From Rhodospirillaceae bacterium (GTDB taxonomy: Bacteria > Pseudomonadota > Alphaproteobacteria > DSM-16000 > Inquilinaceae), in the NCBI GenBank assembly GCA_020638575.1, contig JACKIH010000003.1, forward strand, positions 2,337,501 to 2,401,500: 64,000 nucleotides of DNA, read 5' to 3'. The translations under genes and the position numbers were made by a program. This document shows positions 40,701 to 48,775 of this stretch, piece after piece; position 1 is the first letter of the stretch, and every line of letters begins with the position of its first letter. The notes beneath the pieces were generated by a model, which worked only from the letters and a program-made list of their open reading frames with translations, searched no databases and had not been told where the DNA came from.

Positions 40701-40759
40701 GCTCCACCTCCCACGCCCCTAGGGGCGGTTTTTCCAGCCGGCCCGGTGCCCATCGCGCG

Positions 40760-41230
40760 TCACAGCCAGTCGTAGAGCAGCATGTCGAGCTGGTGGTCCG
40801 GCCAGGCCTGGGGCACCGGCACGTACAGCACGACCTTGATCAGCACGGCGAACACCAGCACGAAGGCCAAGGTACCGAAAGCTTCGGTCAGGCTCGGCCG
40901 GCCATGGGTGATCGCCAGCGACACGAACAGGGCGAGCCACGAAGCCACCATGAAGCCGGCATAGGGCAGGGCCACCACATAGGCCAGCCACACCGCCGCC
41001 ACCGCGGCCAGCCGCAGCCCTTTGCCGGCCGGCAGCTTCAGCCCGATCATGGGGCCCTCTGCCTGCGGCGCGGGGGCCAGCAGCCGGGCCAGCAGAAAGG
41101 CGACGCTGCACACCAGCGCGCCGATGCTCACCACCATCGGGTAGATCGCGGCGGACCCGCGGATTTCCGTCGACTGCCAGACGATCGCCGCCAGCACGGC
41201 GACCAGGATTCCGGCAAATACCAGGCGCAT
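40760..41230 (-). CDS. tctB: Tripartite tricarboxylate transporter, small permease TctB
   Basis: The protein has 156 residues from ATG 41230 (a GTG two codons earlier is possible). It has four membrane helices: 2-19 (RLVFAGILVAVLAAIVW), 28-48, 75-95 and 100-125. The pattern is typical of TctB, which is poorly conserved in sequence and recognised by length, helix layout and position between tctC and tctA. TctB is needed for TctA function, probably for assembly. The 59-base gap to tctA contains GCCCCTAGGGGC, a short palindrome. Confidence 0.88.
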   Translation of the reverse strand: MRLVFAGILVAVLAAIVWQSTEIRGSAAIYPMVVSIGALVCSVAFLLARLLAPAPQAEGPMIGLKLPAGKGLRLAAVAAVWLAYVVALPYAGFMVASWLALFVSLAITHGRPSLTEAFGTLAFVLVFAVLIKVVLYVPVPQAWPDHQLDMLLYDWL

Positions 41231-41328
41231 GGACACCCCGCCGACGCGGGCCGGCCGGCCCCACCGATCATCCCGGACATCGCCAGGGATCGGCGGTACC
41301 GGCCGCCGACGTCGCTTCCGTCAGTTGC

Positions 41329-42312
41329 TTACAGCCGGCCGGTTTCTTCCAGGAAGTCCTGGAGGGCCTGGAAGGTCTCGGCGTAGTTCGCCTGGGTCGC
41401 CTCCAGATCGGCCGGTGTCAAGGTCAGCCCCGCTTCGGCGAAGGCGTCGGCCAACGCGTCGGACTCCAGCACGTCGAGGAACGCCTGGGCAAGAAAGGCC
41501 CGCCGGTCTTCCGGCACGCCCACCGGCAGGGCGAAGAAGCGGGTGGCCCCCCAGGTCTGGCCGCCGGCGGCCACGCCGAGTTCGCTGAAGGTGGGCGTAT
41601 CGGGCAGCAGGGGATGGCGGCTGTCGCCGGTCACCGCGACGGGCACCAGGTCGCCGTTCTCGATATACTGCTCGATCTCGGTATAGAAGGTGGCGGTGGC
41701 GTCGACGTCGCCGGCCAACAGCGCGATCACGCCCTCGCGGCCACCGTCGAACGGGATGAAGTCGAAGGTCACGCCGCGCGCCCGCTCGATGAACTCGCTG
41801 ACGAACAGGAACATGCTGTTGGGGTTCATGCCCACCTGCAGCGTGTGGTCGGCGGCGTAGTCCATGATCTCATCGAAGCCCATGGCGCCGATCTCGGACT
41901 CCGCGTTCACCACCCAGACCACCGGATCGAAGCTGACGGTGACGATGGGGTCGAAGTCGTCGGCCGTGAACGGCCCGTCGCGCAGCAGGATGTCGGTGAA
42001 CATGAAGGGGTTGGCGATCACGCCCACGGTGTAGCCGTCGGCCTCCGCGTCATGGGCGAGGTAGGTGTGGCCCACCATGCCGGCGCCGCCCACGCGGTTT
42101 TCCACGCGGAACTCGATGCCCAGCTCCTCTTCGGCGACCTGCGCGAAGGTGCGCGCGGTCACGTCCACCGCCCCGCCGGCGGGGTACATGACGATCAGGT
42201 CGATCGGCCGCTGCGGGAAATCGGCCGGTTGATCCTGGGCCGCCGCGGGAACGCCGAAGCCGAGGCCGGCGATCAGCGCCACCCCGGTCAAGCCTAGCGA
42301 TTTGTGGAACAT
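41329..42312 (-). CDS. tctC: Tripartite tricarboxylate transporter, periplasmic binding protein TctC
   Basis: The protein has 327 residues from ATG 42312, with GAGGAGG nearby. It has a signal peptide MFHKSLGLTGVALIAGLGFGVPAAAQ with AxA cleavage. The mature protein opens with FPQRPIDLIVMYPAGGAVDVTARTFAQVAE, the Bug/TctC family motif around the first ligand loop, and continues with VENRVGGAGMVG and a C-terminal helical half. It binds a carboxylated solute and delivers it to TctBA. A mirrored 29-base motif lies in the 295-base divergent region to the lysR gene. Confidence 0.93.
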   Translation of the reverse strand: MFHKSLGLTGVALIAGLGFGVPAAAQDQPADFPQRPIDLIVMYPAGGAVDVTARTFAQVAEEELGIEFRVENRVGGAGMVGHTYLAHDAEADGYTVGVIANPFMFTDILLRDGPFTADDFDPIVTVSFDPVVWVVNAESEIGAMGFDEIMDYAADHTLQVGMNPNSMFLFVSEFIERARGVTFDFIPFDGGREGVIALLAGDVDATATFYTEIEQYIENGDLVPVAVTGDSRHPLLPDTPTFSELGVAAGGQTWGATRFFALPVGVPEDRRAFLAQAFLDVLESDALADAFAEAGLTLTPADLEATQANYAETFQALQDFLEETGRL

Positions 42313-42530
42313 GTGCACCTCCTCAAAACTGCGCATCCACCCGGTTGGCCGCCCCTGGGGCGCATTGGGCACCCCGCCTCGCTGTGGTCGGCCGGTCGTC
42401 TTTTTTACCCTCATGCATCCGCGGGGCGGGCCGCAGCGGCGGGCGCCGGATGCCCGGCCGCGCAGCGGCGCAGCGGGGTCCCCCGTGGACGGTCTTCGAA
42501 GATGACGCTAGAGGGTCGCGACAAAGAATG

Positions 42531-42559
42531 TCTAATTATTTTTCTTGATCCTGTGAGAA
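42531..42559 (+). promoter_or_regulatory. Candidate LysR operator, copy 1
   Basis: TCTAATTATTTTTC begins a 29-base block ending TGTGAGAA. An inverted copy at 43531-43559 matches at 24 of 29 positions, including the first 14 and last 6. It is the only AT-rich block in the intergenic region between tctC and lysR and contains a T-N11-A-type half palindrome (TTCT, 10 bases, AGAA on the complementary strand), as LysR regulators prefer. Confidence 0.65.
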
Positions 42560-42607
42560 GCAAACACTATCACCGCAAGACCTTCTTGGCGAGGCGGTGC
42601 GGCGGCG

Positions 42608-43498
42608 ATGGACAAGCGGGCCCTGGAATGCTTCGTGGCGCTGGCCGAAGAGCTGCATTTCCGCCGCGCCTCGCAGCGCTGCCACATCAGCCAGCCGGGC
42701 CTGTCGCAGCAGATCCGGCGGCTGGAGGACCTGCTCCAGGTCCAGCTCGTCCACCGCTCCAAGCGCCATGTCTCGCTGACCCGCGCCGGAGCGGTGTTCC
42801 TCACCGAGGCGCGCAAGGTGTTGGCCACCATGGGCCGCGCCGTCGACCTGACGCGGGAGACCGACCGCGGCGTGGTCGGCCATTTGCGCGTGGGCGCCAC
42901 CGCCTCGGCCCTGTTCATCCTGCTGCCGGACATCGCTGCGCGCTTCCGTGCCGCCCTGCCGCACGCCCAGCTCACCGTCGCCCACCTGACGACGGCGGAG
43001 CAGGAGGCGGCCTTGAAGGACGGCGACATCCAGGTGGGCATCTGCCACCCGCCGCTCAGCGACCCGTCGTTGGCCTGCATCACGCTGGCGGAGCTGCCCT
43101 TCGATGTCGTGATGTCATCCGACAACCCCTTGAGCCGCAAGCGCATCCTGACGCTGAAGGACCTGGCGGAGGAAACCTTCATCTTGTTCCCGCGCGACGT
43201 CGGCCCGCGGCTCTACGACCAGATCATCTCCCTGTGCCACCAGCAGGGCTTCAGCCCGCGCCAGATCATCGACGCCTCGCCGGCCCAGTCCATCGTCGCC
43301 ATGGCCGCCTGCAACCTGGGCGTCGGCTTCATCGCGTCGAAGGTGCAGCACTACGACCGGCCGCTGGCGGTGTTCCGCAAGTTGTCGGGTCCCGGCCCGT
43401 TCCTCACCCTGGGGGCCGCCAGCCTGGGCGAGCCGCAGCCCCCCATGGTCGGGCAGTTCCTGGACCTGGCGACGGCCGCCGCGGCGGCGCTGGAGTGA
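42608..43498 (+). CDS. LysR-family transcriptional regulator
   Basis: The protein has 296 residues. The N-terminal winged HTH reads MDKRALECFVALAEELHF, RASQRCHISQPGLSQQIRRLEDLL and VQLVHRSKRHVSLT, followed by the linker helix and a periplasmic-binding-like effector domain (RVGATASALFILLPDIAARFRAALPHA onward). LysR proteins are tetrameric activators or repressors that sense a pathway metabolite. The gene is divergent from tctCBA and followed by the dehydrogenase operon, and candidate binding sites (42531 and 43531) lie on both sides. It most likely regulates uptake and catabolism together. Confidence 0.93.
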   Translation: MDKRALECFVALAEELHFRRASQRCHISQPGLSQQIRRLEDLLQVQLVHRSKRHVSLTRAGAVFLTEARKVLATMGRAVDLTRETDRGVVGHLRVGATASALFILLPDIAARFRAALPHAQLTVAHLTTAEQEAALKDGDIQVGICHPPLSDPSLACITLAELPFDVVMSSDNPLSRKRILTLKDLAEETFILFPRDVGPRLYDQIISLCHQQGFSPRQIIDASPAQSIVAMAACNLGVGFIASKVQHYDRPLAVFRKLSGPGPFLTLGAASLGEPQPPMVGQFLDLATAAAAALE

Positions 43499-43530
43499 GC
43501 GGGCGCAGCATGGAACCTGATAACTTCGCT

Positions 43531-43559
43531 TTCTCAAACAATCGCGAAAAATAATTAGA
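43531..43559 (-). promoter_or_regulatory. Candidate LysR operator, copy 2 (inverted)
   Basis: This is the reverse complement of the 42531 block, with 24 of 29 bases identical. It sits in the 113-base gap between lysR and the hydroxyacid dehydrogenase gene, again an AT-rich spot in GC-rich surroundings (GCGAAAAATAATTAGA). Confidence 0.65.
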
Positions 43560-43611
43560 TCGACGTAATTTGCCTCAGTAGACTTTGCGCCGCTACAGGG
43601 ACGTGACGGCG

Positions 43612-44592
43612 ATGAAGATCTTCATGGTGGGCGAGGCTGCCAACTACCGCGACCGCCTGGCGGCGGGGCTCGGCGAGCATGGGCTCGCGGACGCCAAGAT
43701 CGTGGCGCTGCCCCGCGAGGCTGCGTCGGCCGCCGACCATGACGGCGAAATCGCCGCCGAGGACGTGGTGGTGTCGCTGCGCCTGAGGCGCGGCGGAGCG
43801 CCGCTCCCCAGCTTCCGCCTGCTACATGTGCCCGGCGCCGGGCTCGACGGCATCGACTTCGACGCGCTCTGCGACGCCACCACCGTGTGCAACGTGTTCG
43901 AGCACGAAGGCGCCATCGCGGAATTCGTGCTGGCCTCCGTGCTCAACTGGGAAATCCGCCTGGACGAACTGCGCGCCAGCTTCGCGCCCGACCGCTGGGC
44001 GGAGATCTACCGCGCCCGCGTGCCCCACGGCGAACTTGCCGGCAAGACGGTGGGGCTGGTGGGCTTCGGGCGCATCGGCCGGGCCATCGCGGTGCGCGCC
44101 AAGGCGTTCGGCGTGCGGGTGCTGGCGGCCGACCCCGCACTCGCCGGCCCCGGCGGGTCCGTGGACGAGGCGGTGGCGCTGGGTGAGCTGCTGGAGCGCG
44201 CCCACTACGTGGTGATCGCCTGCCCGCTGCTGGACGCCACCCGCGGCATGGTGGGGGCGGCGGAACTGGCGCGCATGCAGCCCGGTGCGGTGCTGGTGAA
44301 CATTTCGCGCGCCGAGGTGGTGGACGAGGCCGCCCTCTACGCCGCACTGGCCGAAGGGCGCATCCGCGGCGCCAGTCTGGACGTCTGGTACCGCTACCCA
44401 ACCGGCGCCGCCGACAGCGTGCCGCCCAGCACCTATCCCTTCCACGACCTGCCCAACGTGGTCTGCACGCCCCACTCCTCGGCCATCACGCGGGAGATGT
44501 GGGAGCGCCGCTACGCCATCGTCGCGCGCAACATCGCGGCCCTGGCGACGGGCCGGCCGCTCGACAACGTGGTCCGGCCGGGCCGGGCCTGA
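43612..44592 (+). CDS. D-isomer-specific 2-hydroxyacid dehydrogenase
   Basis: The protein has 326 residues from ATG 43612 (frame open 9 codons upstream). NAD-binding signature VGLVGFGRIGRAIAVRAKAFGVRV, then ACPLLDATRGMVG, the catalytic Arg in NISRAEVVDEAALYAAL, Glu in GASLDVWY and His in CTPHSSAIT. These enzymes reduce 2-oxoacids or oxidise D-2-hydroxyacids. The N-terminal substrate domain is divergent and the DVWYRYPT segment is characteristic of a subgroup found in sugar-acid clusters. First gene of a three-gene operon with an enolase-superfamily dehydratase and a maleylacetate-reductase-type alcohol dehydrogenase. Confidence 0.88.
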   Translation: MKIFMVGEAANYRDRLAAGLGEHGLADAKIVALPREAASAADHDGEIAAEDVVVSLRLRRGGAPLPSFRLLHVPGAGLDGIDFDALCDATTVCNVFEHEGAIAEFVLASVLNWEIRLDELRASFAPDRWAEIYRARVPHGELAGKTVGLVGFGRIGRAIAVRAKAFGVRVLAADPALAGPGGSVDEAVALGELLERAHYVVIACPLLDATRGMVGAAELARMQPGAVLVNISRAEVVDEAALYAALAEGRIRGASLDVWYRYPTGAADSVPPSTYPFHDLPNVVCTPHSSAITREMWERRYAIVARNIAALATGRPLDNVVRPGRA

Positions 44593-44615
44593 CGAACCGC
44601 CAAGGAAGGAACCGC

Positions 44616-45806
44616 ATGGCCGCCGCAGACCCCATCCGCATCACCGCGGTCAAGACGCTGGTGGTGAACGCCAAGATGCGCAACTGGACCTTCGTGAAGG
44701 TGGAGACCGACCAGGCCGGCCTCTACGGCTGGGGCGAAGCGAGCCTGAACTGGAAGACCCGCGCCGTCACCGGGGCCGTGGAGGATCTGGCACCGCTCAT
44801 CGTCGGCCGCGACCCCCGCGACATCGAACAGATCCTGCGCGTGCTGACCAAGCACAGCTACTACCGGCTCGGCATCGTCGGCGTCAGCGCCATCAGCGGC
44901 ATCGAGCACGCGCTGTGGGACATCTTCGGCAAGAGCCTGGGGCTGCCGGTGTGGCGCCTGCTCGGCGGCAAGGTGCGCGAGGAGATCCGCGTCTACACCC
45001 ATCTCGGCCTGGGGGAGATGCGCTCGGTCTACGAAACCCTCGATCCCGCGCCGTTGCGCGAAAAGGCGCAGGCCGTGGTGGACATGGGCTACACCGCGCT
45101 CAAGGTCGTCTTCATCCCCTATTCCGGCTTTACCGTCGACATCGCCGCACGCCGCCATGTCGACCGCATGATGGCCGCGCTGCGCGATGCCGTGGGCGAG
45201 GGCGTGGAGATCATGATCGATTTCCACGGCCGCCCGGCCTCGGTCTCCGCCGCCCTGCAGTTCATCGACGTGCTCAGCGCCTACGACCCCATGTTCTGCG
45301 AGGAGCCGGTGCAGCCGGGCGACACCCAGGCCCTGCGCATGGTGACCGAGCGCGCCCGCTGCCCCATCGCCACCGGCGAGCGGCTGGTCGGCTTCAAGGA
45401 GTTCGAGGAGATCTTCCGCCAGAAGGCCGTGAACATCATCCAGCCCGATCTCAACCACACCGGCGGGCTTCTGGAAGGCAAACGCATCGCTGCCGCCGCC
45501 GAGCATGCCTTCATGGGCGTTGCCCCCCACAATCCCAACGGACCCATCGCCGGCGCGGCGGCCCTTCATTTCGCCATCTCCACGCCGAACGTGGTGATCC
45601 AGGAGGAGATGGTGGGCGCCGTGCCCTGGTACGACGACGTGGTCAGCGTGCCCATGCGCCGGGTGGGCTCCGCCTGGCCCGCACCCGACACCCCCGGCCT
45701 CGGCGTGGAGGTGAACGAGGCGGAAGCCGCCAAGCATCCCTTCGAGCCGGAGATCCTCCACACCCAGAGCGCCGTCCTCGCCGACGGCACCATCGCGGAT
45801 TGGTGA
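44616..45806 (+). CDS. Enolase-superfamily (mandelate racemase type) acid-sugar dehydratase
   Basis: The protein has 396 residues from ATG 44616, with AAGGAAGGA upstream. It has an N-terminal capping domain (TLVVNAKMRNWTFVKVETD, GWGEASLNWKTRAV), then a TIM barrel with metal ligands in IMIDFHGR (Asp), FCEEPV (Glu) and ATGERLVG (Glu), an ALKVVF lysine region, and VAPHNPNGPIAGAAALH with the catalytic His. The HNPNGP motif places it in the galactonate dehydratase-like subgroup, which removes water from aldonic or related acids. The exact sugar acid is unknown. It ends two bases before the next gene. Confidence 0.88.
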   Translation: MAAADPIRITAVKTLVVNAKMRNWTFVKVETDQAGLYGWGEASLNWKTRAVTGAVEDLAPLIVGRDPRDIEQILRVLTKHSYYRLGIVGVSAISGIEHALWDIFGKSLGLPVWRLLGGKVREEIRVYTHLGLGEMRSVYETLDPAPLREKAQAVVDMGYTALKVVFIPYSGFTVDIAARRHVDRMMAALRDAVGEGVEIMIDFHGRPASVSAALQFIDVLSAYDPMFCEEPVQPGDTQALRMVTERARCPIATGERLVGFKEFEEIFRQKAVNIIQPDLNHTGGLLEGKRIAAAAEHAFMGVAPHNPNGPIAGAAALHFAISTPNVVIQEEMVGAVPWYDDVVSVPMRRVGSAWPAPDTPGLGVEVNEAEAAKHPFEPEILHTQSAVLADGTIADW

Positions 45807-45808
45807 CG

Positions 45809-46927
45809 ATGACCGCAGCAGCATTTGAGGCCGCGGCACGCACCGCGGGAACCGAGCGCCACTTCGCCCTGCCCGGCGACGTCTACAACGCCACGCCGTC
45901 GCGCATCGTGTTCGGCTGCGGTGCGGCGGCCGGCATCGCTGCGGAGGTGGAGCGCCTGGGCGCCACGCGCGCCCTGGTGGTCTCAACCCCGGGGCGGCGG
46001 ATGATGGCCGGCGAGGTGGCCGACCGGCTGGGCGACCGCTCGGTCGGGCTGTTGGCCGAAGCCGTCTCCCAAGTGCCCATCGAACTCGCCCGCCGCGGCC
46101 AGGCAGCGGCACGGGAGGCCGGGGCCGACTGCCTGGTGAGTGTCGGCGGCGGTGCTTCCATCGGGCTCGGCAAGGGCATCGCGCTGGAGCTGCCGGTGCC
46201 CATCATCGCCATGCCCACCACCTATTCCGGCTCGGAGATGACCGGGTTCTGCGGCATCACCATCGCCGGCGTGAAGCGCATGCACACCTCGCTCAACATG
46301 CTCGCGTCGACCGTGATCTACGATCCGGAACTGTCGATCGGCCTGCCGGTGGAGGTGAGTGCAGCCAGCGCCTTGAACGCGCTCGCCCACTGCGTGGACG
46401 CCGTCTACGTGCCCACCATCGGTCCGGCCAACAAGCTGGCCGCGGCCGAAGGGGCGGCGGTGATCGTCGATGCCGTGCGCCGGGTGGCGGCCGATCCCGG
46501 CGACCTGGGCGCGCGCAGCGACCTGCTCTATGGCGGGTTGCTGGCAGGTGCGGCGCTGACCGGCGGCTTTGCCCTGCAGCACGGGCTGGCGCACACGCTG
46601 GGCGGCTCCTTCGGCGTTTCCCACGGGCTGTCGCACGCCCTGGTGCTGCCCCATGTGGCCGCCTACAACGCCCGCTTCGCCGCCGCCGACATGGCTGCCA
46701 TCGCCGCCGCCATGGGGGTGGAGACCGTGGGGGCGGCGATCTTCGACCTGCTGGGCGACCTCGGCCTGCCGACCTCTCTGGCGGAGGTGGGGATCGGCGA
46801 GGACGATGTGGAGCGCATCGCCGCCATCACGGTGGAAACCGACAACGGCCTCAACCCCGGCCCGGTCACCGCCGAGGCGGTGCGCGAAATCACCCTGGCG
46901 GCGCTACACGGCGAACGGCCGGGGTAG
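45809..46927 (+). CDS. Iron-dependent alcohol dehydrogenase, maleylacetate reductase-type
   Basis: The protein has 372 residues from ATG 45809, two bases after the dehydratase stop. The N-terminal nucleotide fold has RIVFGCGAAAGIAAEVERLG and the GGG loop (SVGGGASIGLGKGIALE), then PTTYSGSEMTGFCGIT. The metal/catalytic segment HGLAHTLGGSFGVSHGLSHALVLPHVAAYN carries the conserved histidines and matches maleylacetate reductases (HxxxHxLGG...HGxxHA). Those enzymes reduce maleylacetate to 3-oxoadipate in resorcinol and chloroaromatic degradation. Here, beside a sugar-acid-type dehydratase, it may reduce a related oxo-acid. Confidence 0.88.
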   Translation: MTAAAFEAAARTAGTERHFALPGDVYNATPSRIVFGCGAAAGIAAEVERLGATRALVVSTPGRRMMAGEVADRLGDRSVGLLAEAVSQVPIELARRGQAAAREAGADCLVSVGGGASIGLGKGIALELPVPIIAMPTTYSGSEMTGFCGITIAGVKRMHTSLNMLASTVIYDPELSIGLPVEVSAASALNALAHCVDAVYVPTIGPANKLAAAEGAAVIVDAVRRVAADPGDLGARSDLLYGGLLAGAALTGGFALQHGLAHTLGGSFGVSHGLSHALVLPHVAAYNARFAAADMAAIAAAMGVETVGAAIFDLLGDLGLPTSLAEVGIGEDDVERIAAITVETDNGLNPGPVTAEAVREITLAALHGERPG

Positions 46928-46930
46928 CGG

Positions 46931-47668
46931 CTACCCCGCCAAGGCCGCGCGCTGGGCCGCGACCAGTTCCTGGGTGCCCTTGTGGGCGAGCGCCAGCAGG
47001 TCGAGGAACTGCACCTGGCTGAACGGGTCCTGTTCCGCCGTGCCCTGCACCTCCACGATGCCGCCCGATGCGGTGAGCACGAAGTTGGCGTCGGCCTGGG
47101 CGGAGGAGTCCTCCGCATAGTCCAGATCCAGCACCGGCAGGCCGCGCCACAGACCGCAGGAGATCGCCGCCACCGGCTCCTTCAGCGGGTCGGCCTTCAG
47201 CGCGCCGATCTCCCGCAGATGGCGGATCGCCAGGGCCAGCGCCACATAGCCGCCGGTGATGGCGGCCGTACGCGTGCCGCCGTCGGCCTGCAGCACGTCG
47301 CAGTCGATGCGGATCTGCAACTCGCCGAGGGTGGCCATGTCAGTAACGGCACGCAGCGCGCGGCCGATCAGCCGCTGGATTTCCTGGGTGCGGCCCGTCT
47401 GCTTGCCACGCGCCGCCTCGCGGTCGGTGCGCTGGTCGGTCGCCCTCGGCAGCATGCCGTATTCGGCGGTCACCCAGCCGCGCCCGCCGCCCTTCATCCA
47501 GCCCGGCACGCGGTCTTCCACGCTGGCGGTGCACAGCACGTGGGTGTCGCCGAACTTGGCCAGGCAGGAGCCCTCGGCGTACTTGCTGACATGGGTTTCC
47601 AGGCGCACCTCGCGCACCTGGTCGGCGGCCCGGCCCGAGGGGCGGGCGATCGGCTGGATATCGGTCAT
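46931..47668 (-). CDS. rph: Ribonuclease PH
   Basis: The protein has 245 residues from ATG 47668. Opening RPSGRAADQVREVRLETHVSKYAEGSCLAKFGDTHVLCTA and the central GWVTAEYGMLPRATDQRTDREAARGKQTGRTQEIQRLIGRALR (in sections) are diagnostic, with the phosphate-binding Arg region RAVTD, DCDVLQADGGTRTAAITGGYVAL and LDLDYAEDSSAQADANFV. RNase PH trims tRNA 3-prime ends by phosphorolysis as a hexamer. In alphaproteobacteria it often sits beside hrcA and grpE, as here with one gene between. It converges with the upstream operon 4 bases from its stop. Confidence 0.95.
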   Translation of the reverse strand: MTDIQPIARPSGRAADQVREVRLETHVSKYAEGSCLAKFGDTHVLCTASVEDRVPGWMKGGGRGWVTAEYGMLPRATDQRTDREAARGKQTGRTQEIQRLIGRALRAVTDMATLGELQIRIDCDVLQADGGTRTAAITGGYVALALAIRHLREIGALKADPLKEPVAAISCGLWRGLPVLDLDYAEDSSAQADANFVLTASGGIVEVQGTAEQDPFSQVQFLDLLALAHKGTQELVAAQRAALAG

Positions 47669-47693
47669 GGTCTCAGGCTTTCGCGGTCTCGGC

Positions 47694-48581
47694 TTACGGC
47701 GCGTGGTCGAACAGGTCTTCGACGCCGCGCAGCAGGCCGCCCAGGGCATAGGAGGATTCCAGGAAGTCGATCTGGTCCTGGCGCCAGTCGAGGGTCGCCA
47801 GCATCGCCGCCGGCAAGGCCGCGGGATCGCGCCCGGCGAGCAGTTCGTCGAGCGACACCTGGCCCGAGGCATCGTAGTCGAAGGCCAGCACCAGCGCCTG
47901 GCCCGCCACCGCCCCGACGACGGTGGCACCCGCCTGGCGGGCAAGCAGGTCCCGCACCGACATGCCTTCCACCAGGGCGGCATGCTGGGCGTACATGCGC
48001 AGGAGCCGGCCGAACTCCGCGGCGGACAGCTCGCCGTTGCCGCTCACGTCCGCCAGGTCGAAGAAGCCGCGCACGCAGAAGTCCATGGTTGCCAGGGTGC
48101 AGGTGGGCGCCAGATCGCCGATGGCGGCGGTGAAGGCCATGCCCTCGCCGAAGGCCAGCGCATAGGTGGGCGGCAAGGCATCGCAGCGGCCGTAGACATA
48201 GCGGTCGTCGGTGGGGGTCAGCTCGTCGGGGCTGGTCAGCGAGCCGTTGAGCGGCCAGCCTTCGTGCAGCGTGTCGCCCTCCACCCGGGCGAAGAAGTCG
48301 TAGGTGCCGTCCGGCGTATCCTCGTACTCCTGGAAGCCGAACCAGCCGTCGGCGAAGGAATCGACCTTCACGTAGGTCGAGAGGATCACGAAGTCCTCGT
48401 CGATCGACAGGTAGATGGCGCCGCCGGCGGTATAGATCAGCACCTCGCCGGGCGCCTCGCAGGCGCCGGTCGCCCAGACCCCCCGCAGGTCTTCCGGCAC
48501 TGCGGCCGTCTGGCCGAAGGCCACCGCCGAACTGCCGACCAGAATTGCGGCGGCCACCCCCGCCGAACCCATGCTGCGCAT
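47694..48581 (-). CDS. Exported EF-hand protein
   Basis: The protein has 295 residues from ATG 48581. It has a signal peptide MRSMGSAGVAAAILVGSSAVAFGQ. The mature N-terminal half is beta-rich (DLRGVWATGACEAPGEVLIYTAGGAIYLSI), resembling a lipocalin-like or lipid-binding small barrel. The C-terminal half has two EF-hand loops: DVSGNGELSAAEF and DYDASGQVSLDEL, both with acidic residues at the Ca-binding positions. It is probably a periplasmic calcium-binding protein of unknown role. It is separated from rph by 25 bases and divergent from hrcA. Confidence 0.72.
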   Translation of the reverse strand: MRSMGSAGVAAAILVGSSAVAFGQTAAVPEDLRGVWATGACEAPGEVLIYTAGGAIYLSIDEDFVILSTYVKVDSFADGWFGFQEYEDTPDGTYDFFARVEGDTLHEGWPLNGSLTSPDELTPTDDRYVYGRCDALPPTYALAFGEGMAFTAAIGDLAPTCTLATMDFCVRGFFDLADVSGNGELSAAEFGRLLRMYAQHAALVEGMSVRDLLARQAGATVVGAVAGQALVLAFDYDASGQVSLDELLAGRDPAALPAAMLATLDWRQDQIDFLESSYALGGLLRGVEDLFDHAP

Positions 48582-48775
48582 GTTGGACCCCTCTCTTCCA
48601 ATGCGTGGCCGGCACCCTAGAGTATCCGTGTTGATCAAGCGAGTATCGGTGTCCAGCGCCGGTCTGCCTTGAGGACGACGCCGGGCGCGCGTCTTCGAAG
48701 ACCGCGAGTTCCAGGCCGAATGGCAGCCACTGCCACGTTGACACCACACCGGTGGGCGCCCAAATACCGCGCGCA

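Noticed and set aside
42313..42530. Small open frames between tctC and lysR
   Set aside because: No ribosome binding site or protein-like pattern; the region is more sensibly a divergent promoter region.
48582..48775. CIRCE operator upstream of hrcA
   Set aside because: No TTAGCACTC-N9-GAGTGCTAA-like inverted repeat is present in this gap.
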